From positions 744,001 through 808,000 of the forward strand of contig VSJF01000002.1 of the NCBI GenBank assembly GCA_009739215.1: DNA of 64,000 nt. Reading direction: 5' to 3'. The position numbers and the translations under genes were made by a program. Numbering within the stretch: position 1 is the stretch's first letter; every line of letters begins with the position of its first letter. The notes beneath the pieces were generated by a model, which searched no databases, had not been told where the DNA came from, and saw nothing but the letters and a program-made list of their open reading frames with translations. This stretch comes from Floccularia luteovirens. Taxonomy: Eukaryota > Basidiomycota > Agaricomycetes > Agaricales > Squamanitaceae. Shown in pieces: positions 46,411-57,466 of this stretch.

Positions 46411-47696
46411 TTAGAATCCCTTGCAAATTGTTGAAAGTGTCTCCTCAGGTATCTCAATGTGCATCTATAAACATCGAACCTTCAGCTCAGTGTATCAAGT
46501 ATTGAAGCAAGATACATACAAAATGGTTGCCTTCCGGATGCTGCACGAAGGTAGTTGGCCTGGCCTTTACTCCATTTGCCACATTCTCCTGGTAAAGCTT
46601 CTTAAATTTGGCAATCCCCCATACACATTGCCAGATTGACTTGTCTGCGCAAACAATAATGGCAGTAGCCTCAGGAAAGGTATTCGAGATGATGTTCTCA
46701 TCAAAGAAAATTTTCCGTGTCATTTCCCTAAGTAACACCTGGAAGGGCCCGATGAACCTAAATATAGTGTGAATCAGTTTGATCATTTCCTGACAGATGT
46801 TGGGGACGAACTGCGAGAATTCTTGGGATTGGATGCTGGCGGCCATGGATGTATATAATTCCAATTTTTCCTTCGGCATATCAGCCAAGGTGTCCTTCTC
46901 AATCCGTTTACGCTTGTGCACCGCAACGAGATCCAGCTTAAAGTCTTCATCATCTGGGGTTTCCCATCTGTATCCCATCCACTTTGGTATATTCGTGAAG
47001 TATTCTTCGACTGTCATGAAAGGAGGATCAGGTACGGTATTCATCCATCCTTCTGGGAGATCGTGACCAAAGGAGCAATAAGGAGGATCTAACAAATTGT
47101 TAAGTCACATTCGGTCAGTTTATGAATATTTGTTTGTTGACTAGATATACCTAGAAGGACGAGATTTTTGACATATGGCTTCAAAAACGAATACAACCCC
47201 GGTGGAAGAATGTCGACACCGGAGAAAATTGGCATGGCAAGAACTGTGCCCATCGACCAACCTAGAATGGCAAACCCACCCTTCTTGCGATCTGCACTGA
47301 CTTTTGGGATTTTCATCGTTTCCACAAAGTACTTCAAAAGATGTGCCATTAAGAGGGTCTCGTGGTCTAGCGCAGCCTGCTTTGCATTCGTTATATTTTG
47401 TATTTCAGCTTCTGTATATGGGGTGGATCCAGGATATTGTTTGCGTTGGACCGCAATGGTGCGCACGTTGTACTTGGCAGCAAATTCATGGATACTTTCA
47501 AAAGTATCTTTATTCCAATAGGAAAGGTCAGCAAAATTTGGTTAGAGACTGGCAATAACCATAACTCACGGGCGTTGAACAAGCTTCCATGGCAAAGGAC
47601 CAGTGTGGTGTAGTCATCTGAGCCATACACCGGACCACTGTCAACGTAGAATATGTGATTTCCATCTTCCAGTTTCACCGTTGCAGATACAACCAT
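46411..47696 (-). CDS. Alpha/beta-hydrolase B of the duplicated module
   Basis: Start MVVSATVKLEDGNHIFYVDS. LCHGSLFNA supplies the oxyanion HG, GWSMG the nucleophile Ser, CADKS the probable acid and GNHFMHIE the His. Introns lie after FNA, after NLVLL and after the GNHF codons, matching three of copy A's four introns. At the site of A's remaining intron (after its FLM), copy B has no intron and reads about nine extra codons, possibly a decayed intron kept in frame. The protein ends ICKGF at 46411. The gene is near-identical in DNA to the broken copy at 49654-50928. Probably cytosolic; substrate unknown. Confidence 0.83.
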
Positions 47697-48099
47697 TTTG
47701 ATTAAATCGGTTCACTCATTCCCGCTACCTCGCAGGTAGGGGTCTTATGGACCTATTTTTATCATGTTTCAGAGCTTTATCGATATATGCGGAACTGATT
47801 GTAAGCACTTGTAAGCCATTTGTAATCGAAATTTGTGATTCGTAAGTGTTTGTAATTATAGCCATGCATAGGCTTTGGTAACCAGATTGGTAACGGCGCA
47901 TGTTCACATAACTGGATACGAGTTACTACCTATGAGCTGCATGGTTGGTTTCCATCTGTTCTCCATCTCGTCATACAAAGATATGTCTACCTGTTTGCCA
48001 ACGACATCTGTTTCCATTGCAGGTGCTGTCATACGTTACTTCTGTTGTGTGAGAATTTGCTTGACATGATCTTCAGTATCGATGAAGACAGTACTGCGC

Positions 48100-49300
48100 C
48101 TTCAGGTATAGTTGATCTCAAAGAACTTATCACAACCAGGCTGCATGAACAATATGCGACGACAACAACAATCTGTCTTTCCTGGAACACATTCAAAACC
48201 TTCATACTGGGCATTCTTCTGGCCAAAGTCCTCGATCCCGGATAACTTTCTCTTTCATTCCCTTAAAAGTCATGGCATCGTGGATGGTCACTAGGATAAT
48301 AAAAATCCTACACTTGATTATCCAGTCCAAATGTCGTGGAATGCATTTTCGGTCCATTCCCGTGATGTCCCCATATCTCATGGCTGCCTAAGCCTTTTGA
48401 CCTTCGATATGCTGAGAGTGTATCAGGTGCTCACTTTTGTTGGCTGGGAGCATTATCAAACAGGAATGGGCCTGTTGAAAGCCTTTCATCTTTGATTCGA
48501 ACGTCAATTACATGATATCAGCAGCTGTAAGCCGTCCATCACAGTTCTTCCTTGCCGTCAAGACCCGGCACACATTGCTAAAATAAAGCCGTTCAAATCA
48601 CACATGAGAAACAAGTGAGAGTTGAACTCACTCCTCTCCATCCATTAGTCAACCCCAGTCATCCGTCAAGAAGTCCCAAATCATTATTGACACCCCTTCA
48701 ACATTGTTCCTTTGTCATTCGTATGGCACCGCTTTGTTTTTGCAGCAGCATAAACTGTAGATTCATCGTGGTTGATGAGAATCACTTGGAAACAACCGAC
48801 TTGGGGAACCGGGAAGCCTACAGGCCGAGAAAGTATGTTTCCCTAGTTGTCATAAATAATGAGCCGTTTTTAATATTCTTTCCAGCAGTGCAATAAAATC
48901 GTTTCAGTATTTGACAACATCCTCACGTTCATCATGGCCATCAACTTACGTGCCATTCTTTTTCAACTTGTATCTCCAATTCAATTTGTGAAATCACCGC
49001 CTTGCTGTCTGTATCGAGATGCTATGTGCTTGCTTCCAAGTTGTGCCTAAGCTGCAGGTGTTGCAACATAATCAACAATGTTCTGTGTGTGTATGTGGCT
49101 GTTTCTCCGAATTTTTGGTGAGATGAAGTTGATTATCTTTTGCAAAATCCTCATCCTCAAGAGTACATGTGGAGGAATGATATGAATCATACCGGCAGGG
49201 AGGAAGCTTTTCAGGGTGATTGACATCCCATCCCAGTGTTTTCGCTGTAAGCACAGATGCTTCTCTCTGTGAATATGAAATCAGGATCAAGATACACATT
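48100..49300 (-). pseudogene. Relic of an Agaricomycete DDE-superfamily transposase
   Basis: On the minus strand, scattered frames carry the landmarks of the mushroom DDE endonuclease family in the right order: LGWDVNH near 49.2 kb, INHDESTVYAA near 48745-48773 (first Asp), IMIWDFLTDDWG near 48.68 kb, RKNCDGRLTAADIM, FDNAPSQQK near 48434-48460 (second Asp), then KGMKEK, and GKTDCCCRRILF near 48140-48190. Stops and frameshifts separate them, so it is dead. I did not find its terminal repeats. It sits exactly between the tandem copies of the hydrolase. Confidence 0.82.
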
Positions 49301-49437
49301 CAATCTCCCAACATGGTAGTGACCCTGCTCCGAAAGAAGACATAAAGCTCCTTGTCTTTGCTCTTTACCGTAAGTTTGGCTCGTGCTTCACGTAGCGCTA
49401 GAAAGTCTTTGTAATAAGCCTATTCAACAGCTGATCG

Positions 49438-49526
49438 GGGATGTGTTGCTCAAACAACTAAAAGAGACAGGTCGATTTGAATTCGGTAGTCGGGTCATTG
49501 AAGATGCCAACAATAATAAAATGTAG
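49438..49526 (+). pseudogene. 3' tail fragment of an oxidoreductase copy
   Basis: Encodes DVLLKQLKETGRFEFGSR and VIEDANNNKM then a stop, matching the last ~30 codons of oxidoreductase B (46198-46288). Sequence upstream of ~49438 does not match copy B, so the duplication broke within this gene. It shows that the third copy began as the same convergent pair. Confidence 0.85.
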
Positions 49527-49653
49527 ACCTTTCTTATGCCCCGCCCCATTTTTAGATATGAATTCGTTCTCTTTCGTATTTACAATCACATCTACTCAAC
49601 TCTTTCAGACAAATCGCTGTAACATTACAGTAATTCATGCACTCCACATCAAA

Positions 49654-50928
49654 TTAGAATCCCTTGCAAATTGTTGAAAGTGTCTCCTCAGGTATCTCAA
49701 TGTGCATCTATAAACATCGAACCTTCAGCTCAGTGCATCAAGTACCGAAGCAAGATACATACAAAATGGTTGCCTTCCGGAACCCGCACGAAGGTAGTTG
49801 GCCTGGCCTTTACTCCATTTGCCACATTCTCCTGGTAAAGCTTCTTAAAGTTGGCAATCCCCCATACACATTGCCAGATCGACTTGTTTGCACAAACAAT
49901 AATGGCAGTAGCCTCAGGAAAGGTATTCGAGATGGCTTTCTCATCGAAGAAAATTTTATGCGACATTTCCTTAAGTAACGCCTGGAAGGGCCCGAGGCAC
50001 CTAGGCATAGTGTGAATAAAACTTGATCATTTCCTGACAGATTTTGGGGACGAACTGCGTGAATTCTTGGGATCGAATACTGGCGGCCATGGACGTATAT
50101 AATTCCAATTTTTCTTTCGGTATATCAGCAAAGGTATCCTTCTCAATCCGTTTACGCTTGTGCATTGCAACAAGATCCAGCTTCAACCCTTCATCATCTG
50201 GAGTTTCCCACCGGAATCCCATCCATTTTGGTATGTTCGCAAAATATTCTTCGATTGTCACGAAAGGAGGATTGGGGTCGGTATCCATCCATCCTTCTGG
50301 AAATTCGTAACCAAACGAGCACTGTGGAGGATCTATAAGTCATATTCAGTCAAGTTGATAATATTTGTTGATCAGACATACCTAAAAGGACGAGATTTTT
50401 GACATATGGCTTCAAAATACGAATACAACCCCGGTGGAAGAATGTCGACACCAGAGAAAATTGGCATGGCTAGAACTGTGCCCATCGACCAACCTAGAAT
50501 GGCAAACCCACCCTTCTTGCGATCTTCACTGACTTTTGGGATTTTCATCGTTTCCACAAAATACTTCAAAAGATGTGCCATTAAGAGGGTCTCGTGGTCT
50601 AGCGCAGCCTGCTTTGCATTCGTTATATTTTGTATTTCAGCTTCTGTATATGGGGTGGATCCAGGATATTGTTTGCGTTGGACCGCAATGGTGCGCACGT
50701 TGTACTTGGCAGCAAATTCATGGATACTTTCAAAAGTATCTTTATTCCAATAGGAAAGGTCAGCAAAATTTGGTTAGAGACTGGCAATAACCATAACTCA
50801 CGGGCGTTGAACAAGCTTCCATGGCAAAGAACCAGTGTGGTGTAGTCATCTGAGCCATGCACCGGACCACTGTCAACGTAGAACAAGTTATTTCCATCTT
50901 GCAGTTTCGCCGTTGCAGATACAGCCAT
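49654..50928 (-). pseudogene. Alpha/beta-hydrolase C, frameshifted copy of B
   Basis: Very similar to 46411-47696 in DNA, introns included. Two single-base insertions relative to B break the frame: one near 50414-50420 (after PPGLYS) and one near 50018-50030 (after ICQEMIK). LCHGSLFNA, GWSMG and GNHF are still readable in their separate frames. I call it a pseudogene; sequencing errors in both places would be the alternative. Similarity to B stops about 20 bases upstream of the start codon. Confidence 0.8.
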
Positions 50929-51508
50929 TTTGATAAAATCGAGAAGGAAATAAGGGACTTGCAACTTCCGCAATTCAAGCGGTGTATTGCTTAGCACTTA
51001 ATGTTTAAATTTGTATCGAGTTGGTCATATATCCCTGCGCAATTTGAAATCTCCGTGTATAAATAAAATCTGTGTTATCTCGGATATTGCGGGCGGGCGG
51101 TGTTCTTCTGAAATTTCATGAACTTACATCTCCTGGATGACTATCAAGTATTATTGATTCAGATTGTAAAGCAATTGCATAGGGAACGGTTGGTTTTCGG
51201 GAGTGCATATCTTTACCTGTACAAATCCCTGTTATGAACCAGAAGAAGGTTAGATCAAGCGCCCAATTTGTAATGTTTTCTGGTTGCCATATATGTACTA
51301 TAAGTAACATGAATAAATGGAACCGAAATCAAACATGGTGCATACCTCGTAGATAGTACCGACTGGGGAAGCCTTAGTGAGACCACTGATATGCATCCGC
51401 CTACTCATCTTACAAAGTAAAACTCCAACAAGCCATTTCAAGTATCTATATATATTAAATATGTAATTTAATGTATGAACTTGACAACCGCCACGCCGAA
51501 TATACAAA
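50929..51508. other. Intergenic region
   Basis: Between hydrolase C and the stop of the metallophosphoesterase gene. Only short unsupported frames on the minus strand. No repeat seen. Confidence 0.4.
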
Positions 51509-54460
51509 TCAATTCCATGCAGATTGTGCGTAGAACCCCAACACCGCGTTGGCCAGAATGGGACTGTAAGAGGTCACATCAGTGGTTGTAAACACCTTAT
51601 TCTTTTGCACCGAGTTTAGAATCGTCAAAAGTTGGCTTTCAATGAAATCAACGAAGACTAAGTCAATAGGCGTATCTTCTGGAAGATTGGGTGGTGCAGA
51701 TCCAATGAAATCCGGAATTTGGTTGAATGCTAACGGAGCATGTTGAACGTCATCTCCAACGCCAGGACAAGACTAAATGGGGGAACTCAGAAACAGTTTC
51801 AATACCAGGAAAAATGGACCTCACGTCATGGGTAACATATCCTAATGTCAGGTTCTTGGCAGCTCTTCTTTCCAGCCCGTTTCTCCTGTCCATTTCTTCA
51901 AGCCACTTCCTGTATCTCATATCCACTTCACCACGGCTATATAGTTCCCTTTCACGCTCCTCCAAAATATCCCGCCGTTCGTTAGCACCCGCGTTGTTCA
52001 ATGAGGGAAGGACTTGTGATGCGACAGAAAGAGGGACATTTGGAATGAACAAGAAAGCATCTGCGAATGGAGATGCAGTTAGCTGGTCATTCTTTGTGAA
52101 AGATCCAGCGTAGATGTCAAAGCGCATTGAACCAGAATTGGTGATCATTATGTTTGGAATAGATGCACGAGTGTTGTTAATACCGAGTGCAACTGGCATA
52201 GCCTGCAAAATTGGCATAAGAAGTAATCAAGAGAGCCGGAATTTCATAATATGACTGACGAATTCAGCAAACAGCGTTAGAAGCGAGTTATTTGAGGGGA
52301 ATGGAGCCCTATAATGCGTCAGAGATGGCGGACTGGATGGGGAAGAGGCTAACTAACTGGTTGATAGTGAAGTCATGGGGTGCGACACCATATTGGAATG
52401 AGAGGTCAAATTGTGTAGCGAGGTTATTGAGACCTTTCGTGATAGATTCTCCACTGGCTGTATCGAAGTTCAGGTTACCTCGTCCAGTATGGTACTACAT
52501 TCCTTATTAATTGGTTGTAATATTGCAGATCCAACTTCATAAACTAACCTCATATGTAACGCGATTTGGATCCAGATACCTCCTGCTGAAAGTAATGTTC
52601 TTTTTGCTTCCTTTCTTGTCCAGTTTTGCAGCTAAGTAACGTCAGAGAAGATGATATACTTCATTTGGGAACACATACATAGCCAACCTGGTTAGAATGA
52701 GTAAGAATCTGATACATTTTTACAAACGGGTTAGTGGAGCAACATACCAACAGTCTCCATGTACCGACCACTCTCAAGTGACATTGAACGACCATCGAGT
52801 TGTACTACAGCCTAACTCAGCGGCATATACACGACGGAAAAAGGTATTGAAACATACCACAGTCGCGAATATGGGTATGTCCTTGTGGATAAAGATATCA
52901 GCCAACAGTACCTCGTGTCCAATTACCCTCAAGGAGTAGTGCTCACCTCCAAGAATGATGATCGGGGTCAAAGGATGGACTTTGCGGATAGCATCGTGCA
53001 CAGCAGGCCCTGAATTTAATCTCGCGTTAACGGAAATAGTGCCAATAAGACCAGACAACCCACAATCATCATTTTGTACAGGCATGTGGCTTACGGGTCA
53101 AGGGTAAATAATTTGAGACATATATATCCCAAAAAATAGCCTACCCTGCAAGAACAAAGAGATCGGGTTCTTCTTTGATGGCGTCTTTAAACTACGACAG
53201 ATTCAGTCAAACACTTTACAGGAGCAAACCAACGAGGATTTTACATACCCAAGCCTCATTGACCATATCCGTCGGTTTTTGCACTGTAGTATTTTTGTCG
53301 TTTCCTGTAAAGTCGAAAAGAACACCTAAAGAAGTGACTTTACGGCCCCTTCGTAACAGATCATCAATATCGGCGACAACAGTAGAATTAGGTCGCGTAC
53401 TTCCTGGTCTTGAATTTGGCGAACCTCTCTGCACAGGTCCATCAGCTATACGATTCAATAACCCATCGCAACATTACTAACCTCCAACAGGAACACTAAC
53501 AGGGTTACCATGTTTATCTGGAATAGTGATATTCACATTGGAGGACAGATAACGGCCATTGAATTTAGGAGCAAAGTTCTGATGCCTAAGAATAACACAA
53601 TGATTAAAAAAAGAAGTGAAAAAACTGTGAAACACCAACATGTCTAAGGTATTTGCATATATATAGAGTTCATGACTTCGATCAAATCATTCTTTTAGTT
53701 TGAACCAAGCAGGAAAGCTGGATTATAACTCACTTTCCAATAGCCAAAAGGTCGTATGGCAATTTAGAGAAGAATTCATTAGACTATAAATGCAAATGTT
53801 TGAAATTTGGAGATTGCGTGTTTAGGTTCAACTGGGTCAACTTACGGCATGAGCATCCACACCACCAGGTGGAAACCCGTCCGAAAGACCTGTACCTGTC
53901 CAAGAGTTTATATTTGCGCTGACAGGATATATGATAGAATCTACCATCATGAAGATCTCCCGAGTCTACTAATAGAAGATCAACGTCGCGTTGCTTCGCA
54001 CAAATCAGCGTTGATCAATTTGGCGGAACAAACCATGACACTAACCAAGGCTTGTTCCTTCATATGTGCCACAAACGAAGCAAAATCACCGAATGTGCCA
54101 CTATATTCGAAAGTCATCAACTTCGTGTTGAACTTAACAAAGGAAAATGGGTATTGACCTATAGTTCGGCTCAGGGAAAGAGGATTTTTGGTGACCAAGT
54201 AACCACCCGTGGCTGTCGGTAGTATGGATGATATTGATATCGCCCCATTCCAAGGGCCTGGATGGAAGCGTCGTTGCAGGAGGCATCGAGGGGTGGTTGT
54301 GGTTGTGTCCTTGATCATTGCCATTCCCATGTCCGTGATCATTGTCATTCCCGTGTCCATGGTCGTCATGTCCGTTGTTACTATCGCGTTTCACATGGTC
54401 GTTGCATGCCTTGACACTCAGGGAGAGGAGAGCAGGAAGCAGGGCTGTCAGGAAATGCAT
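51509..54460 (-). CDS. Secreted metallophosphoesterase, 5'-nucleotidase-like
   Basis: Start MHFLTALLPALLSLSVKA is a signal peptide. A His/Asp/Gly/Asn-rich segment follows (about residues 28-60, repeated DHGHGN words). The catalytic domain shows every metal-site motif over many exons: HTTDSHGW (D-x-H), VDSGDLHDG (GD), LLAIGNHELY (GNHE), LAGHMPVQNDD and, split by introns, GGHTHIRDC (GHxH). The C-terminal half (about SPFADAF to GVGDDVQH) fits the nucleotidase C-terminal domain; the protein ends LGFYAQSAWN at 51509. Family enzymes hydrolyse nucleotides or cyclic nucleotides outside the cell or in the vacuole. A start 9 bases upstream would need TTG and is rejected. Confidence 0.87.
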
Positions 54461-55185
54461 GGGCTGCAAATTCTATCACAGTAGGATTCTTATGGGTTTT
54501 CCGCAATTTAAACCACAAGGACTTTGCGCTGTCAGGATGCAAATGCTATTTTTAAACCAGTCCTTATGGTTTTGTGGAGGAGATAGGATTGAGAGAACCC
54601 CCGGAAGTCGCCCAGGTCAACTTGTCTCAATTTTGCGCCAGCGCTCAGGTTCCATATGCAATTGTGTAGGATGTTTCAGGATATTCATGGTATATCTTAA
54701 GTCTGAGATCCTATAACCAATTAATCGCTCCTTGGCATGATTGGGCTGTGGTGATACAGAGTTTTGGAAAATCTAAGTAATTGAAGGGCTTTTAGGGGTC
54801 CCGGGGATGTATTGAATTCCGTGGGTGCTCGAACCCCAGCAGAAGTACCTGAGCACGCCAGCAAACTACCAAATGTGTGCTCCGAAGTTGAGCTTGACGA
54901 TCGAACGTGAGGCCGGTGTGAACTTGGGGCCTTCGTTGGTAGACGAACGTGACGAAACATATGGAAAGTTATTACGTAGTAAGACAGTTATCACATGGTC
55001 TCTGCCGAGAAAAGGCGATACTTGTACTTTAGATTGCGGCATACTCTAATACACGGCTATATTTCTTCATGAGTAGCCTTCCGATTCTTTACTGTTATAC
55101 TATGATCAGTTGTTTCGTAGACCACTTCTGCAAAGTTTCTCTATAAATAATGAAATAAGTATCAAGCAGTTCGTTTATTTACCAT
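54461..55185. other. Intergenic region
   Basis: Promoter side of the metallophosphoesterase gene and 3' side of the NIF3-like gene. An 80-codon minus-strand frame (54960-54721) has no motif. GGGGTTCGAGCACCC near 54825-54840 resembles a tRNA T-arm, but no other tRNA arms are present. Confidence 0.4.
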
Positions 55186-55646
55186 TTAAAAATCTTCGAT
55201 TTTATACACATCATATGCCACCTCTTCATAAGGATGTACCTAATGCTATCGTAAGTATCACCATACCCTCGAGGGCAACGGACGCACGTTCTTGAGTTCC
55301 TTAATTGTTTCTCTGAGTTCTGCATGATGGCCCTGGTCGCAGATGACAACCTCCACTCTATCTTCTTCAACGAGTTCCAGCTGACCAGTTGTCCCTATGG
55401 TCGGATTAGCACCTTCCAAGGGTTTAAATTGTCCTATTAGAAGATGGAGCAACTGTCATTTGAAACCTTAAAGTAAAGACTTGTGCTCATGTCGTGCTAA
55501 CCAGTGCCTCGTGTGATAAAGGCGCATTGTTGATAGTTTCCTATTTTTCCAACGACCTGGGGTAGTCTGTTAAACAAATGATCCAAGATATTTCTTGTAT
55601 CTGTATGTGGAACAAAAAACACCAATTTAAAGCGCGTCAAAGACAT
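55186..55646 (-). CDS. Stand-alone NIF3/YqfO PII-like domain protein
   Basis: 114 residues in three exons: 55646-55502, 55433-55288 and 55239-55186 (345 coding bases in total). Start MSLTRFKLVFFVPHTDT. Motifs are those of the PII/CutA-like domain inserted in bacterial YqfO/NIF3 proteins: VGKIGNYQQCAFITRGTGQF, FKPLEGANPTIGTTGQLELV, and NVHPYEEVAYDVYKIEDF. Here the domain stands alone, without the NIF3 metal-binding halves, as in several fungi and bacteria. Its biochemical role is unknown; a trimeric ligand- or metal-sensing fold is inferred from the family. It is easily missed because no single exon is long. Divergent from coatomer zeta. Confidence 0.9.
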
Positions 55647-55809
55647 GTTATGGACTGGATTGGTGTGAAAGAACAGGCTTTTGATGGCCTCCGAACTCCG
55701 ACCCGGTTTATATAGCTTTCTTCCACGTTACATCTTATATTCACGGTACGTTATACTCGCCGTTTCGCTCATCTTCTCGTTATCAAATAATGCTTGTTTT
55801 CAGGACGCA
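55647..55809. promoter_or_regulatory. 163-bp divergent promoter
   Basis: Shared space between the NIF3-like gene (minus) and coatomer zeta (plus). GTTTATATAG near 55706-55715 is a possible TATA element for the plus-strand gene. The short space suggests shared control. Confidence 0.5.
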
Positions 55810-56493
55810 ATGAATCTTTCTCTTTACAGCGTTCAAGCTTTTATAATTTTAGATACTGAAGGAAACCGCGTGTTAGCGAAGTACTACCGCCCGAAAAACC
55901 ATCCACAAGGAGAATCCAAGGAGTTTCTTACTTTGAAAGAGCAAAAAGCATTCGAGAAGGGGCTCTGGTCAAAAACTAGAAAGAGTGGAGGTGTGTTGCT
56001 GGCTATCACAAAATTCTCACAATAACTAATCCCTTGTTCAAATTGACACGTCTTCAGGCGACATCATTTTGTACGATTCTCATCTTGCCGTCTACAAACA
56101 CTCTCTAGACCTTATTCTCTACTTCATCGCTGGACCGACCGAAAATGAACTCATGCTTTCAACTGCGCTAAACTCGCTTACTGATGCTCTGACAATGCTT
56201 CTGCGCAACGCGCTGGAGAAGCGCGGTGTACTAGAAAATCTTGATCTCGTTTTACTCTGTTTAGATGAAACTATCGATGATGGGTATGTGATCTTTGTGG
56301 CCCGAGATAAACGTTTTGTGTTTCATAGTCTTGGCATTATAGGATCATAGTCGACACTGATGCTGCAGCGATTGCCTCCAGAGTCAGCAGGCCACGACCT
56401 GACACTACTGAAATCGTTATCAACGAGCAAACAATTATGAACGCATATCAAACAGTAAAAGAAAAGATGCAACAAAGGATAGGTCAACTCTAG
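55810..56493 (+). CDS. RET3: Coatomer subunit zeta
   Basis: 185 residues in three exons: 55810-55990, 56058-56283 and 56343-56493. [20 protein letters not shown] opens the longin-like small-subunit fold; [75 protein letters not shown] and the C-terminal helix [16 protein letters not shown] all match COPI zeta. It is part of the COPI coat for Golgi-to-ER transport and is essential in yeast. Length is normal for the family. The reading is complete with canonical introns. Confidence 0.97.
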
Positions 56494-56737
56494 AAGGATT
56501 AGTCTTACAACAATTTGTTCAGTCGTTTCAAGCCATATGAAATCGGGACCGGTGGTCATTCCCAAGGTTTCGGCCCTTTTACATATTGCTGTATTTGCCA
56601 CTCTATTGTGATGTGCTGTGCTGGTCTTGTAGGCCAAAGTTAACCGTTTTGAGGAGACATTCTTGTTTGTGGACACATGTTAGCAATAGCAAGTGGCCAT
56701 GGAGACCTTTGATGCATTGTTTTGGGTAAATTGAACT

Positions 56738-57466
56738 CTAATTGTTAGCTTTTCTATTCTCTTTTGTACCTTGGGCGAACAATGTATCAGGAAACAGAAA
56801 TATGTTATCTCTGAATTTCAATACTCCCAGGTGAAACCGTTGAGACAATCTAGCAGCCCGCCATCCTGGAATAAATGGCCTTTGTTCCAGCATACTCATC
56901 AAATGGAGTAGCAAATGGAGTAAAAGATTAGTATCTCCCAAGTGCGTAGGGACACAGTAAAATACAACTGTTATATACTATAAAGGACGAGACATGGAAT
57001 ACAACAATGAGCACACAACATACATGAACTATGACAAGTTTACATCCAATTGCCCAGAAATAGAACCATCCTATGGTGAATGATCTGTCCGTCAAGTTTG
57101 CAGGACAAGTTGATTGTAGATTGCTTGAACACACAAAATAGTGATGTGAAGAATCGTTTGTGTCGTAAAATGTGAGACAGGCCCAGCCGTCGTAGAGGGC
57201 GTGTTATGAGATGTAGAACCTTGAAAAGATATGTATCAGACAAAGATTCTGAATGCACAGGATATGATACTGAAAACTCACTTTGATTGTATAGATTTTC
57301 CAATGCTCATGTATTGATATGCGGCAAGAGTTGTCGCTGCTAGCGACACCGCGCCGAAGAGACACAGGGTTATTGACAAGCAGGGAGAATGTTTAGAATT
57401 GCTATTGTTCCAGACCTCTGATGAAGTCAGAATAGGGTGTTCGTATAGAGTTATGGCTGCTCGCAT
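56738..57466 (-). CDS. Candidate multi-exon membrane protein, unresolved
   Basis: The first exon is plausible: MRAAITLYEHPILTSSEVWN, a helix (ITLCLFGAVSLAATTLAAY) and SIGKSIQS, then a GTGAGT donor. Downstream, another frame reads STCPANLTDRSFTIGW followed by a long hydrophobic run (CKLVIVHVCCVLIVVFHV), and a third piece ends FAQGTKENRKANN. I could not join all pieces cleanly. Probably a small multi-pass protein, possibly decayed. No family recognised. Confidence 0.35.

Noticed and set aside
54820..54845. Possible tRNA T-arm GGGGTTCGAGCACCC on the minus strand
   Set aside because: No D-arm, anticodon arm or acceptor stem could be placed around it, and the T-stem itself pairs poorly.
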